DNA of 64,000 nt. Source: UBA2210 sp036825195 (GTDB taxonomy: Bacteria; Desulfobacterota; Syntrophia; Syntrophales; UBA2210). The notes under the pieces are model-generated. The model was not told where the DNA came from and searched no databases. It saw nothing but the letters and a program-made list of their open reading frames with translations. The position numbers were made by a program, and so were the translations under genes. Positions 1 to 8,769 of this stretch are shown piece after piece. The stretch lies in the NCBI GenBank assembly GCA_036825195.1, contig DAISYQ010000007.1:43487-107486 (forward strand), written 5' to 3'. Each line of letters begins with the position of its first letter. Within the stretch, counting starts at the first letter, position 1.

Positions 1-1428
1 GCGACCACGATAACCAAAAAACCGGGCGGTAAATCAACCGAAATCTTGCAGGAGAAGGGCGAGCGGCTTAATTCCGATTACGAGAGCAATAATATCTGGG
101 CCAAATTCGGGATAGAACCGACTGAGGATTCTGAGTACTACGTAAATTTTCATTATCTGGACAGAGACAAGGCGTGGTCCCCTTCAATAGAAAGCCTGAA
201 CTACTTTAACAGTAGACCCTATTTCACGCAATTTGCCCGTATCCCTAATTACAGGGATTGGGGATTTGATCTGGATGCCAAGCAAAAGGTGCATGATAAA
301 GTGACGTTGAAGGCCAAGCTGTTCTATCACAATCACAACGATGATCTTGATTCTTACACCAACCAGACCTATACAACGCAGCTTGCCCACAGTACCTATA
401 AGGATTACATACTCGGCGGTTCTTTCTTCGCCGACTATAAACCGATCGAGGAAGACACTCTGAGGTTCGCTGTGCATTTCAAAAAGAATAACCACAAACA
501 GCGTGATGATGAATATCTTCCTTTTGAGGAATCGACGTCCTACACCGGTTCCGTGTCGGTGGAAAACGAGTTCAATCTGATAAAAAACTTGTCGGTTGTG
601 GCTGGTATCAGCTATGACTGGTTTGATGTGTCCAAAGCCGAACAGGTCAGCACCAGCAAGAGTACCGGAGACTTCATCGAAATGGGCGAAAACGACACAA
701 CCAGCACCGAGGATTTCAATCCGATGATCGGTCTGACCTATGTTTTTTCCGATGAAACGAAAGTTTTTGCCTCCGTGGCTCACAAGAGCCGCTTCCCGAC
801 CCTCAACGAGTTGTACGGCAAAGGATCGAATCCGAACCTGGAATCGGAAAAAAGCTGGAATTACACGGTGGGAGTTTCACGCCCCATTTTCACTCTGGCG
901 AAGGCCGGGCTGTCCTTTTTCTATTATGACGTTGACGATATGATTTCGAAGGATGCTCCCGGCTGGCTTGGCACCAATTACAACGTGACTAATGTTCTTC
1001 TGTACGGTGTGGAGGCGAATGCCGAATTCTACCCGCTGGACGGGTTGACTCTTCGGGCCGATTACACCTATGAAGAAGCCCGTAATCGGAGTGAAGGAAG
1101 GGTGACCGACCATGTGACCAATGTCCCCAAACATAAAGTGGATCTTGGGGCCCAGTATCAGGTTCCTGTGGTCAGGACGCGACTTAATCTCAACATGACG
1201 TGTGTCGGAGAAACATACTCGGAGCTACCAACGCCGCAATATCCGACAGATCCCGAATTAATCGCGAGCGAATACACGATATTTGACGCCAAGGTCTCTC
1301 AGCCGTTCCTGAAATATTTTGAGGCTTATGTTGCGGCAAAAAATATTTTTGATAAAAACTACGAACCGGAAGTCGGGTATCCTGCCCCCGGACGGAGCTT
1401 CTGGGTGGGGATTTCGGCAACGTTTTAA
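1..1428 (+). CDS. TonB-dependent outer-membrane receptor, 3' part
   Basis: The frame is open from the first base of the window, so the gene begins upstream and at least the signal peptide and plug domain are missing. The visible 475 residues are the beta-barrel of a TonB-dependent receptor: alternating amphipathic strands rich in Tyr, Phe and Asp/Asn, the conserved late segment FPTLNELYGKGSNPNLESEK, and a C-terminal strand ending in Phe (VGISATF), the usual outer-membrane assembly signal. Such receptors import metal chelates or cobalamin across the outer membrane using energy from TonB-ExbB-ExbD, which are encoded directly downstream. The substrate cannot be read from the barrel. The neighbouring FecCD-type ABC genes suggest a chelated metal. 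Confidence 0.93.
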   Translation, partial: ATTITKKPGGKSTEILQEKGERLNSDYESNNIWAKFGIEPTEDSEYYVNFHYLDRDKAWSPSIESLNYFNSRPYFTQFARIPNYRDWGFDLDAKQKVHDKVTLKAKLFYHNHNDDLDSYTNQTYTTQLAHSTYKDYILGGSFFADYKPIEEDTLRFAVHFKKNNHKQRDDEYLPFEESTSYTGSVSVENEFNLIKNLSVVAGISYDWFDVSKAEQVSTSKSTGDFIEMGENDTTSTEDFNPMIGLTYVFSDETKVFASVAHKSRFPTLNELYGKGSNPNLESEKSWNYTVGVSRPIFTLAKAGLSFFYYDVDDMISKDAPGWLGTNYNVTNVLLYGVEANAEFYPLDGLTLRADYTYEEARNRSEGRVTDHVTNVPKHKVDLGAQYQVPVVRTRLNLNMTCVGETYSELPTPQYPTDPELIASEYTIFDAKVSQPFLKYFEAYVAAKNIFDKNYEPEVGYPAPGRSFWVGISATF

Positions 1429-1453
1429 AGGGTACGAACATTTTAGCTGGCAA

Positions 1454-1489
1454 CAGGAGTCAGAACCCGTTGTTCGGTTCTGACTCCTG
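1454..1489 (+). terminator. Intercistronic hairpin, receptor to exbB
   Basis: A perfect 14-bp inverted repeat (1454-1467 with 1476-1489) encloses an 8-nt loop and lies between the receptor stop and exbB. No T-run follows it, so it is more likely an mRNA-stabilising or attenuating hairpin that lowers exbB expression relative to the receptor than a full terminator. Confidence 0.6.
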
Positions 1490-1507
1490 ACGTGATTGAG
1501 AGAAAGA

Positions 1508-1942
1508 ATGGAATGGCCTAGAATTGTCGTCGATTATGGGATTATCGGATTTTTGATCTTTTTGAGTGTAATCGCCATTGGGATCGCCATCGAACGATTT
1601 TATTTTTTCAGTCATATACAACTGGATGCCTTTCCGGATTTGAAGAGTCTGGAGAGGGAACTAACGAAAAAAATCCACATTATAGCCACTATCGGCAGTA
1701 ACGCTCCGTATATCGGCCTTCTGGGAACGGTTCTCGGCATCATGCTTACGTTTTATATGATCGGACAGGAAGGTTTTATGGACACGGGCAAGATCATGAT
1801 AGGACTGGCCCTGGCCTTAAAGGCAACGGCCATAGGCCTTCTGGTGGCCATTCCTTCCGTGTCTTTATACAATTTTCTGTTGAGGAAGGTTAAGGTTCTG
1901 CTCATGAGTTGGGAGATCGAGGATGGAAGAAAAAGAATTTGA
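1508..1942 (+). CDS. exbB: ExbB/TolQ-family proton channel subunit
   Basis: MotA/TolQ/ExbB family inner-membrane protein that, with ExbD, uses the proton gradient to energise TonB. It is short: 144 residues against about 240 for E. coli ExbB. One membrane helix lies near residues 9-28, followed by a cytoplasmic stretch of only about 35 residues, then the conserved core IATIGSNAPYIGLLGTVLGI and a third helix with ALALKATAIGLLVAIPSV. A TTG lies 12 nt upstream in frame, but ATG 1508 has a GAGAAAG just before it. It overlaps exbD by 20 nt, which suggests translational coupling. The receptor and TonB neighbours favour ExbB over TolQ. Confidence 0.9.
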   Translation: MEWPRIVVDYGIIGFLIFLSVIAIGIAIERFYFFSHIQLDAFPDLKSLERELTKKIHIIATIGSNAPYIGLLGTVLGIMLTFYMIGQEGFMDTGKIMIGLALALKATAIGLLVAIPSVSLYNFLLRKVKVLLMSWEIEDGRKRI

Positions 1943-2303
1943 TTACGTCAATGTCATCCCCATGATTGATGTTATGCTGGTACTGCTGGCGATTGTCCTG
2001 ACGACCTCTTCCTTTATCGCCGGCGGAATGATCCCCCTGAATTTGCCCAAGGCCAAAGCCGGAACGGGTGAGGTCCTCAAGACACAGACGATTGAGATCG
2101 ATCGTTCCGGGCGTATATATGTGAATGCCGAACCGGTAACGGTGGAAGGATTAAGGACCCATCTGGAGGTTGTGAACAGGCAGGTCCCTGTTTTGATCAG
2201 GGCCGATCGGCATACAGTCCTGCAAGATTTCGTCAGTGTCCTTGATGTTGTGAAGGGTCTGAAATTTACCCGCATCAATCTCCAGACCGAGGAGGAACAA
2301 TGA
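1923..2303 (+). CDS. exbD: ExbD/TolR-family proton channel subunit
   Basis: Partner of ExbB in the TonB energising complex. The 126-residue protein has a short cytoplasmic N-terminus, then a single membrane helix that begins with the family signature NVIPMIDVMLVLLAIVL. Its Asp (in PMIDVM) matches the proton-carrying Asp25 of E. coli ExbD. A periplasmic domain of about 80 residues follows. It overlaps exbB by 20 nt and tonB by 4 nt (ATGA-type), so the three proteins are probably made in fixed ratio. Confidence 0.93.
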   Translation: MEEKEFDYVNVIPMIDVMLVLLAIVLTTSSFIAGGMIPLNLPKAKAGTGEVLKTQTIEIDRSGRIYVNAEPVTVEGLRTHLEVVNRQVPVLIRADRHTVLQDFVSVLDVVKGLKFTRINLQTEEEQ

Positions 2304-3232
2304 ATTCCCAGATCAAGGCCTTCCAGATATCCTTCTTGCTGCATGGCTTGGTTGTTGCCCTTGCCGTCATGTTCAGCACCTTCACGGTTCCCTATAAAAG
2401 GACGTTTGTTGTCGATTTCGACCTGGTCCGACCGGCACCTGATGTGAAGGGCGTCAATCTGTCGGCTCCGGTTCCGATGACTGAAAATCAGCTTCTCGAA
2501 CCTGAAAATAGGTCTCTGGCCGAAAAAAAAGAACCGTCACGACCGCCGGAAGCAGTATCTCAGATAGTTCCCACTTCTGATGTTGCTCAGGTCAAAAAGC
2601 CGATGCCGGTAATGAAGAAAAAGCTTATCGAACCCAAGGCATCACAGCCCGTCATGAAGCAGGAACCGCTTCTGCTGCCGCAAGAAAAACCCCGGATAGT
2701 ACCTGACCCTGCCCTTGCGCCTGTGTCCGTCGTCCCTCCCGCGGCCGATCTCCCCGATGTGCAGAAACCGGATAGCCCAGCGGTTGAGCCGGCGATGCCC
2801 GATCATGTACAGACGATCACAGAAGACCCTGTCGGAGTCGCAAATATTTCAAAGAACATAGCAGAAAAGGGCATCGACGTGTACAAAACCGGAGAAGCGG
2901 AAAAGAGAACGGACATGGCAGGCGGTGCGATTGGGGGTAGGGAAGCCGCTGATCGAAGGTATGTCAACGACCACTTTGCCTATATCCGGAATAAGATCCT
3001 TAGAAATGTTACCTATCCCGATGCGGCAAGAAGGATGGGGTGGCAGGGAAGGGTGATTCTTTCCTTTATCATCATGGCCGATGGGTCCGTACGAGCGTTG
3101 GAGGTTGTGCAAAGCTCTGGCTTTGCCATGCTGGACAGGAATGCCGTCGAGGCCGTCCATGACACGGCGCCCTTTCCCAGACCGCCCTGTGAAGCCCGGC
3201 TGGTGATTCCTGTCAGTTATCAACTGAAGTGA
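2300..3232 (+). CDS. tonB: TonB energy transducer
   Basis: Inner-membrane protein that spans the periplasm and contacts the TonB box of outer-membrane receptors. The 310 residues comprise an N-terminal membrane anchor (about 8-27), a long Pro/Lys/Glu-rich linker (about 45-200) and a C-terminal TonB domain with YPDAARRMGWQGRVILSF and a GFAMLDRNAVEAV helix before the last strand (VIPVSYQLK). The start overlaps the exbD stop. Its position after the receptor and ExbBD suggests it serves this receptor rather than acting as a general TonB. Confidence 0.92.
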   Translation: MNSQIKAFQISFLLHGLVVALAVMFSTFTVPYKRTFVVDFDLVRPAPDVKGVNLSAPVPMTENQLLEPENRSLAEKKEPSRPPEAVSQIVPTSDVAQVKKPMPVMKKKLIEPKASQPVMKQEPLLLPQEKPRIVPDPALAPVSVVPPAADLPDVQKPDSPAVEPAMPDHVQTITEDPVGVANISKNIAEKGIDVYKTGEAEKRTDMAGGAIGGREAADRRYVNDHFAYIRNKILRNVTYPDAARRMGWQGRVILSFIIMADGSVRALEVVQSSGFAMLDRNAVEAVHDTAPFPRPPCEARLVIPVSYQLK

Positions 3233-3332
3233 CCGGCTGTTTGAAACGGACAGAGTCATGCGGAATATAGGGTATGAGCACCATAAATTCCATTCGTGGA
3301 AACCATATGTGAGAAAGGTATGAAAGAAGACA

Positions 3333-3932
3333 ATGAATGACGAATTAGATTTTGAAACATGCATCGAGGTGGCAAAGGAGTTTCATGGGAGTCGCTGTGC
3401 CGGAACCATCATCGGCACACGGATGGCCATTCTGGGTCTGAAGGAGATCGGCATCGACGATCCAAGGGGTGCCGACAGGAAAAACATCGTCGTCTATGTG
3501 GAAATGGACAGGTGTCCGAGTGACGCGATCCTGGCCGTAACCGGTTGTCATCCGGGCAAACGGACCATGAAAATCCTCGATCTCGGCAAGATGGCGGCGA
3601 CCTTCGTCAACCTGAAGACGGGCAAGGCTGTCCGCGTCTGTGCAAAAAACAGGGACGGCAACCGGGTGCTGACGAGGGAAGAGATCGAGAAGTCGCCCCA
3701 TACGGAGGAATATGCCATGCTGCCTCTGGAAGACCTTTTCGAGACCAGAGAAGTCCGTGTCGATCTCAAGCCTGAAGATCTGCCGGGGAAGCCGCTCCGC
3801 ATCGTCACCTGCGAAATCTGCGGCGAACAAGTGATGGATATGCGACATGAGCAAGTTGATGGAAGGATCCTTTGCCGTCCCTGTGCGGCAGGAAGAAACT
3901 ATTATTCCAATATCGGGGAAGAGAGGCCATGA
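3333..3932 (+). CDS. FmdE-family protein with C-terminal zinc finger
   Basis: Belongs to the FmdE family (named after subunit E of molybdenum formylmethanofuran dehydrogenase). Visible features are the N-terminal FHGSRCAGTIIGTRMA block, the central CPSDAILAVTGCHPGKRT block with conserved Cys and His, then DLGKMAATFVN. The last 50 residues form a separate treble-clef zinc finger: CEICG, then CRPCA about 25 residues later. In bacteria FmdE proteins often lie next to metal-chelate transporters, and no formylmethanofuran dehydrogenase is nearby, so a role in metal binding or delivery is more likely than C1 metabolism; that is inference. The stop overlaps the next start (ATGA). The ribosome-binding site is AAAGAAG. 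Confidence 0.82.
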   Translation: MNDELDFETCIEVAKEFHGSRCAGTIIGTRMAILGLKEIGIDDPRGADRKNIVVYVEMDRCPSDAILAVTGCHPGKRTMKILDLGKMAATFVNLKTGKAVRVCAKNRDGNRVLTREEIEKSPHTEEYAMLPLEDLFETREVRVDLKPEDLPGKPLRIVTCEICGEQVMDMRHEQVDGRILCRPCAAGRNYYSNIGEERP

Positions 3933-4804
3933 ATTCTGGAGACGACATACGGGAAAATCAACAGGAACGAGAGCGCTGTTTACGGGACGATATCCTTGAT
4001 GTGAAGGAGATTGACTGGGACCATGTCTGGCGGAGTCGACTTGCAAGATCCAGTTCAACCAGACGGGATGCGCGATTCTGGAACGGACGGGCGTCCTCCT
4101 TTGCGAAATCCTCCACGGAAAAGGCTTTTGCCGACCAGTTTCTTGCCATCATGAAACCAGAAACCCACTGGCATGTGCTGGATATGGGGTGCGGGAGCGG
4201 CGCCCTGGCCATTCCTATGGCGAAACGGGTCTCTCACGTCACGGCGGTCGATTTTTCCGATGCGATGCTGAACCAGGTTCATAGGCAATGTGCGGATGAA
4301 AAGATCCGCAACATAACAACCGTTCTCGGCCGATGGGAAGACGATTGGGAGGAGCTCGGCATCGAAACATGTGATGTGGCCGTAGCCTCCCGCTCTCTGA
4401 TGATCGATGATTTGCGTACCTGTATTCTGAAGTGCAATGAAATTGCGCGTAAACGTGTTTACATCGTCACGGTTGCCGGAGATGGACCTCATAACCGCCG
4501 GATCTTTGATGCCGTCGGCCGGCCTTTTGTTCCCAATCCCGATTACATCTATAACTACAATATGCTCTACCAGATGGGGATTTATGCGAATGTGGCGTTC
4601 ATTGAAGAAAAACGCGTCAGGACGTACCGTGATGCGGACGATGCCATTGCATCGATGCGCTGGATGTTTGATGAATTAAATGACCGGGAGGAGGCAAAGC
4701 TTGCCGCCTTTTTCCAGAAACACTTTGTTTTTCGTGACGGCTCATGGAGGCTCCCCCATGACACCGTAATCCGGTGGGCCGTTATCTGGTGGGAGAAAAA
4801 GTAG
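3929..4804 (+). CDS. Class I SAM-dependent methyltransferase
   Basis: The 291-residue protein has a Rossmann methyltransferase core. The glycine-rich SAM site VLDMGCGSGALAIPMAKR is followed by TAVDFSDAMLNQV (acidic residue for the SAM ribose). An in-frame start lies 57 nt upstream, but ATG 3929 overlaps the FmdE stop and has GGGAAGAGAGG before it. The acceptor is unknown. Lying between an FmdE protein and a FecCD permease, and only 1 nt from the permease gene, it may modify a metallophore or a metal-tetrapyrrole; this is inference. The region around residues 85-115 (KFFIGKN-like lysine and acidic patches) shows no other domain. Confidence 0.82.
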   Translation: MNSGDDIRENQQERERCLRDDILDVKEIDWDHVWRSRLARSSSTRRDARFWNGRASSFAKSSTEKAFADQFLAIMKPETHWHVLDMGCGSGALAIPMAKRVSHVTAVDFSDAMLNQVHRQCADEKIRNITTVLGRWEDDWEELGIETCDVAVASRSLMIDDLRTCILKCNEIARKRVYIVTVAGDGPHNRRIFDAVGRPFVPNPDYIYNYNMLYQMGIYANVAFIEEKRVRTYRDADDAIASMRWMFDELNDREEAKLAAFFQKHFVFRDGSWRLPHDTVIRWAVIWWEKK

Positions 4805-4805
4805 A

Positions 4806-5822
4806 ATGAAACTGAAAAAGAGCCTGTTCCCGATCTTGTTCGCAATTTTCGTAATCACGGCCGGTTTTTCGTTGACCCTGGGCAAATACCCGGTAAGCAT
4901 TGCGGATATGGTCAGGTTTTTTCTTTATAGGGCTTTTCACGTGGGTATCATGAACGCCGAGGTCTGCAATCTTTTCGGGAGCATTTTCTTTGATATCCGC
5001 CTACCCCGTATTCTGGCGGCGGCCCTCATCGGATCGTCCCTTTCCGTATCGGGTGCCGCCTTTCAAGCGATGTTTGTCAACCCTCTCGTTTCTCCGGGGC
5101 TCCTCGGCGTCCTTGCGGGAGCTTCCTTCGGAGCGGCCCTGTCCATGGTATTCTGCACAAGCTGGTTTACCGTTCAGATATGCACGTTTCTTTTTGGCCT
5201 TTTTGCCGTCCTGATCGCCGTCGGAATTGCCAAGATGCACAAAGGCAATACCATTCTGCTCCTTGTCCTGGGTGGTGTTATCAGCGGCGCGTTTTTTACT
5301 TCCCTGTTGTCAGTCATCAAGTACATCGCCGATCCTTACAACCAGTTACCCGCCATCGTCCAGTGGCTCATGGGAGGATTATCCCTTGTGGATTATCGTA
5401 CGCTGCTGATCGCTGGCATTCCCCAGGTGGCAAGCATTATTCTCATTACCCTTTTTTCCGGATATCTTAACGCGCTCAGTATGGGGGACGAGGAGGCGCG
5501 GGCGCTCGGCATTTCCGTGGAGAGAATACGGATGTTTCTCATATTTCTGGCAACGGTAATGAGTGCCCTCACGGTTGTTCTGGCGGGGATGATCGGTTGG
5601 GTAGGCCTCATCATTCCGCATATTGCGCGGATGCTGGTGGGTCCCGACAACAAGATACTCGTGCCCGCCTGTGCCTTCATAGGGGCGGTGTATCTGATCG
5701 TTGTGGATGATGTTTCACGGATGCTCTTCAATGTGGAAATTCCCATTGGGATCACCACGTCACTTATCGGCATACCATTCTTTATCATTATTTTACGGCA
5801 GGCGAAAAAGGGATGGAATTGA
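4806..5822 (+). CDS. FecCD-family metal-chelate ABC permease
   Basis: Inner-membrane permease of the BtuC/FecCD/FhuB family, 338 residues with about nine or ten hydrophobic helices. Family landmarks are RLPRILAAALIGSSLSVSGA near residue 65, NPLVSPGLLGV, and GWVGLIIPHIARMLVG near the EAA-like loop that contacts the ATPase. Only one permease gene is present, so it should work as a homodimer. It overlaps the ATPase gene by 10 nt. Members carry ferric siderophores, haem, cobalamin or other chelates; the sequence does not say which. Confidence 0.93.
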   Translation: MKLKKSLFPILFAIFVITAGFSLTLGKYPVSIADMVRFFLYRAFHVGIMNAEVCNLFGSIFFDIRLPRILAAALIGSSLSVSGAAFQAMFVNPLVSPGLLGVLAGASFGAALSMVFCTSWFTVQICTFLFGLFAVLIAVGIAKMHKGNTILLLVLGGVISGAFFTSLLSVIKYIADPYNQLPAIVQWLMGGLSLVDYRTLLIAGIPQVASIILITLFSGYLNALSMGDEEARALGISVERIRMFLIFLATVMSALTVVLAGMIGWVGLIIPHIARMLVGPDNKILVPACAFIGAVYLIVVDDVSRMLFNVEIPIGITTSLIGIPFFIIILRQAKKGWN

Positions 5823-6691
5823 AACCGTTGATCAGAGTTGAAGAGATGTCTTTTGGCTATGCCGAAAAGATGGTACTGCACTATATCAACCTGTCTGTTG
5901 AGGCTGGTGAGATCGTTACATTGCTCGGACCAAACGGGTGCGGAAAGAGTACGCTCATCAAACTCATGCTCGGTCTCCTCCGCCCGGCCAGTGGTCGCAT
6001 TTCTTTTGAAGGCGAGAATATCGCACGGCTGGACACCAAATCCCTCGCCCGGAAGATTGCCTATGTGCCGCAGACACATAAAATATCTTTCCCCTATACG
6101 GTCAGAGATGTCGTACTCATGGGGAGAATACCTCACAAAATGTTCTTTTTCCGGTACTCCGGAGATGATAGGAACATTGTCGATGATGCCCTTGAAAGGC
6201 TCTCTATCTCTCACCTGGCAAACAGGGCGTACACGGAAATCAGCGGCGGAGAGCGGCAACTCACGCTTATTGCGCGGGCCCTTGCCCAGGGAGCGCGGAC
6301 GTTCATGATGGACGAACCGGCCAGCGGTCTCGATTACGGCAATCAATTGCGGCTCCTCGATCAGATCATCAAGCTTTCACGGGAGGGATACACCTTCATC
6401 AAATCGACCCATTCTCCGGAGCATGCCCTCTGGATAGCGGACCGCGCCGTCATGATAAAGAACGGGACCATCGTAGCGGACGGCAGATGCGATGATGTAA
6501 TCAGTAGTGAGACTCTCCTTCGTCTCTATAATGCCAGGGTCAATGTGTTACAGTTCAATGGCTCTTTCAGGGTTTGCGTTCCTCAGACGATATGCGGCTG
6601 CACGAAGACCGGCTCTTTGCAGGGACAGACGCTTGCCCTCATGGCGGAGGAGGAAAGATACGACGATCAAAAGCGAAGCTGTTGTGTTTGA
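5813..6691 (+). CDS. ABC transporter ATPase, FepC/BtuD type, Cys-rich tail
   Basis: Nucleotide-binding subunit for the FecCD permease. Walker A is GPNGCGKST, the Q-loop PQT follows near residue 85, the signature is SGGERQ and Walker B is TFMMDEPASGLD, with a switch His in STHSPEHA. The first 245 or so residues are ordinary. The last 45 form an extension that the family usually lacks and hold five cysteines: CVPQTICGC and a terminal CCV. This could be a regulatory metal site. The start overlaps the permease gene, and AAAGGG precedes ATG. Confidence 0.92.
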   Translation: MELKPLIRVEEMSFGYAEKMVLHYINLSVEAGEIVTLLGPNGCGKSTLIKLMLGLLRPASGRISFEGENIARLDTKSLARKIAYVPQTHKISFPYTVRDVVLMGRIPHKMFFFRYSGDDRNIVDDALERLSISHLANRAYTEISGGERQLTLIARALAQGARTFMMDEPASGLDYGNQLRLLDQIIKLSREGYTFIKSTHSPEHALWIADRAVMIKNGTIVADGRCDDVISSETLLRLYNARVNVLQFNGSFRVCVPQTICGCTKTGSLQGQTLALMAEEERYDDQKRSCCV

Positions 6692-6747
6692 GTCAGCGGG
6701 CGAAAATGATGGCTCGCGGGAATAAAGATATTCTGTAAGGAGATGGT

Positions 6748-7509
6748 ATGGAACTGTTGAACAGTATACTGGAAGGTATCAAGGAAGATGCCCCCGTGGA
6801 GGCAGTGAGAATGGGGCTTCACTGGACTGCCGTGGTGAGCAGACGGTGCGGTCTGGCCTCGACCATGGGATCGGGGGGATGCAATCACGGAGAATCGGAA
6901 GGGATGGAAGGCTCTTTCACGGACATGACGGCCCTCGGGCTCGTGCGCTACTGCTTCGACGATTTTGCAGCTAACGCATCTCTGGGGCTTGCGACCGTCA
7001 ACTCCCTTCTCACTATAGACCCGGATAAATATTCCAATGTCGAAGGATTGCAGATTGTCAAAGACATGGGCAAAGGAAAGAACATCTCCGTCATTGGTCA
7101 CTTCCCTCATCTGGACGCGCTGGCCAGAGAAGCAAAGAATCTCTGGATCATAGAAAAACGTCCCAGACCCGGAGACTATCCGGAAGAAGAGGGGAGTGAT
7201 CTTATTCCCCGGTCAGACATTGTCGTCATATCCAGCACCACGCTCATGAACGGTACCCTTTCCGGCATTCTCGGGCTGTGCAAGAAGGGGAGCGTCAAGA
7301 TGTTGCTCGGTCCCACCACACCCCTTTCCGACGTATTCTTCGATTACGGTATCGACATGCTTGCCGGAAGCGTGGTCACCGAAACGGATGTGGTACTGAA
7401 ATCGGTCGGCGAAGGAGCTTCTTTCATGCAGATCAAGAAAAAGGGCGGTATGCGCTTTGTGACCATTATCAGGGACTATGATGACATTGTCCGCAGGCTT
7501 ACTGCTTAA
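6748..7509 (+). CDS. DUF364 protein (putative heavy-metal chelation domain)
   Basis: The 253-residue protein has the hallmarks of the DUF364 (putative heavy-metal chelation) family: an N-terminal region with STMGSGGCNHG and FTDMTALGLVRYCFDDFAA, then a Rossmann-like half with KNISVIGHFPHLDAL, a DIVVISSTTLMNGTLSGIL segment and MLLGPTTPLSDVFFDYG. The family recurs beside molybdenum, iron or corrinoid transport genes, but its biochemical role is not settled. Here it lies 56 nt after the ATPase gene and 15 nt before the binding-protein gene, so it belongs to the uptake operon. The ribosome-binding site is AAGGAG. Confidence 0.85.
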   Translation: MELLNSILEGIKEDAPVEAVRMGLHWTAVVSRRCGLASTMGSGGCNHGESEGMEGSFTDMTALGLVRYCFDDFAANASLGLATVNSLLTIDPDKYSNVEGLQIVKDMGKGKNISVIGHFPHLDALAREAKNLWIIEKRPRPGDYPEEEGSDLIPRSDIVVISSTTLMNGTLSGILGLCKKGSVKMLLGPTTPLSDVFFDYGIDMLAGSVVTETDVVLKSVGEGASFMQIKKKGGMRFVTIIRDYDDIVRRLTA

Positions 7510-7524
7510 GAAGAACGAAAGAAA

Positions 7525-8595
7525 ATGACAACGCGAAAGTTTCACCACAGATGGTCGTATATGGTGGCTGTTCTTGTTCTTGTGATGCTTACGCAGACGG
7601 GGCAATTACAGGGCAAGGAGATCACCGACATGTTCGGGCGGAAGTTTACCATTCCGGATCGACCCCAAAGGGTGTACAGCGCCTCGCCGCCGATGACTAA
7701 TCTCCTCTATGCCATTGATCCCACCATGCTGGCAGGGCTCACGGTCCCGGTGAGGGAGCGGGAAAAAAAATATCTGGATAAACGGATGCTGTCCCTGCCG
7801 GTACTTGGCGGCTGGTATGGCCAGGGAAATACGCCCAATATAGAGATGGTCCTGAAGACAAATCCCGAGATCATCATAATCCAGCAGTTCGGCTCCGCTT
7901 TCAACGCAAAAACGAACGAGAGGATAATGAAAGCTGTCCCCGCACCGGTTGTCAGTGTCAGTCTCACGACGGTTTCCGACTATCCTGAGGCGATCCTGTA
8001 TCTTGGTCGGCTTCTGGGAAGAGAAACACGGGCAAAGGAATTGACCGCCTATGCTCAAGGGGCTATTGCCGACATGGAAACATATACCGCGGGCTTGCCG
8101 GAGACGACAAGGGTCTCCGTCTATTATGCCGAAGGCGTGGAAGGTCTCAACACGGACTGCGATGCATCCATACACGCCGAACTGATCAACCTGGCGGGAG
8201 GGCGCAATGTCCACCGCTGCAAGGACCGGGACATGTTCGGCATGGAGAAGATTTCTCTTGAACAGGTGATGCTGTATGATCCTGACGTAATTCTTGTCTT
8301 TGAAGACGCTTTTTACCACACCGTATTCAATGACCCCCGCTGGCAGGGGCTCAGGGCCGTGAAGAATAAACGGGTATATCAAATCCCCAATCAGCCCTTT
8401 AACTGGTTTGACCGCCCCCCTTCTTTCATGCGGTTGCTGGGCGTTAAATGGGTTGCAAGTCTCCTGTATCCGAACCGTTTCCGCATTGATATGGTGGGGG
8501 AAACTCAACAGTTTTTCAGACTTTTCCTCGGTGTCGACCTGACAGGCGATGAGGCGGAAAGGCTTATCGGTTATGAACGGAAATCGACCGATTGA
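7525..8595 (+). CDS. Periplasmic metal-chelate binding protein (FepB/BtuF type)
   Basis: Substrate-binding protein of the ABC importer. An N-terminal signal peptide (basic residues, hydrophobic core near residues 12-26, cleavage probably after QLQG) leads into KEITDMFGRKFTIPDRPQRV, the usual opening of class III helical-backbone binding proteins. NPEIIIIQQFG and LEQVMLYDPDVILVF are typical lobe landmarks. No lipobox Cys is evident, so it should be soluble in the periplasm. It is the last transport gene of the cluster; the ligand is unknown. Confidence 0.9.
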   Translation: MTTRKFHHRWSYMVAVLVLVMLTQTGQLQGKEITDMFGRKFTIPDRPQRVYSASPPMTNLLYAIDPTMLAGLTVPVREREKKYLDKRMLSLPVLGGWYGQGNTPNIEMVLKTNPEIIIIQQFGSAFNAKTNERIMKAVPAPVVSVSLTTVSDYPEAILYLGRLLGRETRAKELTAYAQGAIADMETYTAGLPETTRVSVYYAEGVEGLNTDCDASIHAELINLAGGRNVHRCKDRDMFGMEKISLEQVMLYDPDVILVFEDAFYHTVFNDPRWQGLRAVKNKRVYQIPNQPFNWFDRPPSFMRLLGVKWVASLLYPNRFRIDMVGETQQFFRLFLGVDLTGDEAERLIGYERKSTD

Positions 8596-8769
8596 CTCCG
8601 GGAGATACCCTATGCAGGACAGCCGTTATGAATGATCCTGTGAGAGGGCAGCGTGCGGGACGAAGGTTCACCGTTTATATTCCAACAGGAATAGATACTA
8701 TGGGGAATGCCTCGGCCAGGATCTCCATTCACGCGATACAGCGACCGTGATCCATGGGGAGGACACATA

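Noticed and set aside
5393..6346. Minus-strand 317-residue open frame
   Set aside because: Antisense to the permease and ATPase genes; sequence resembles no protein family.
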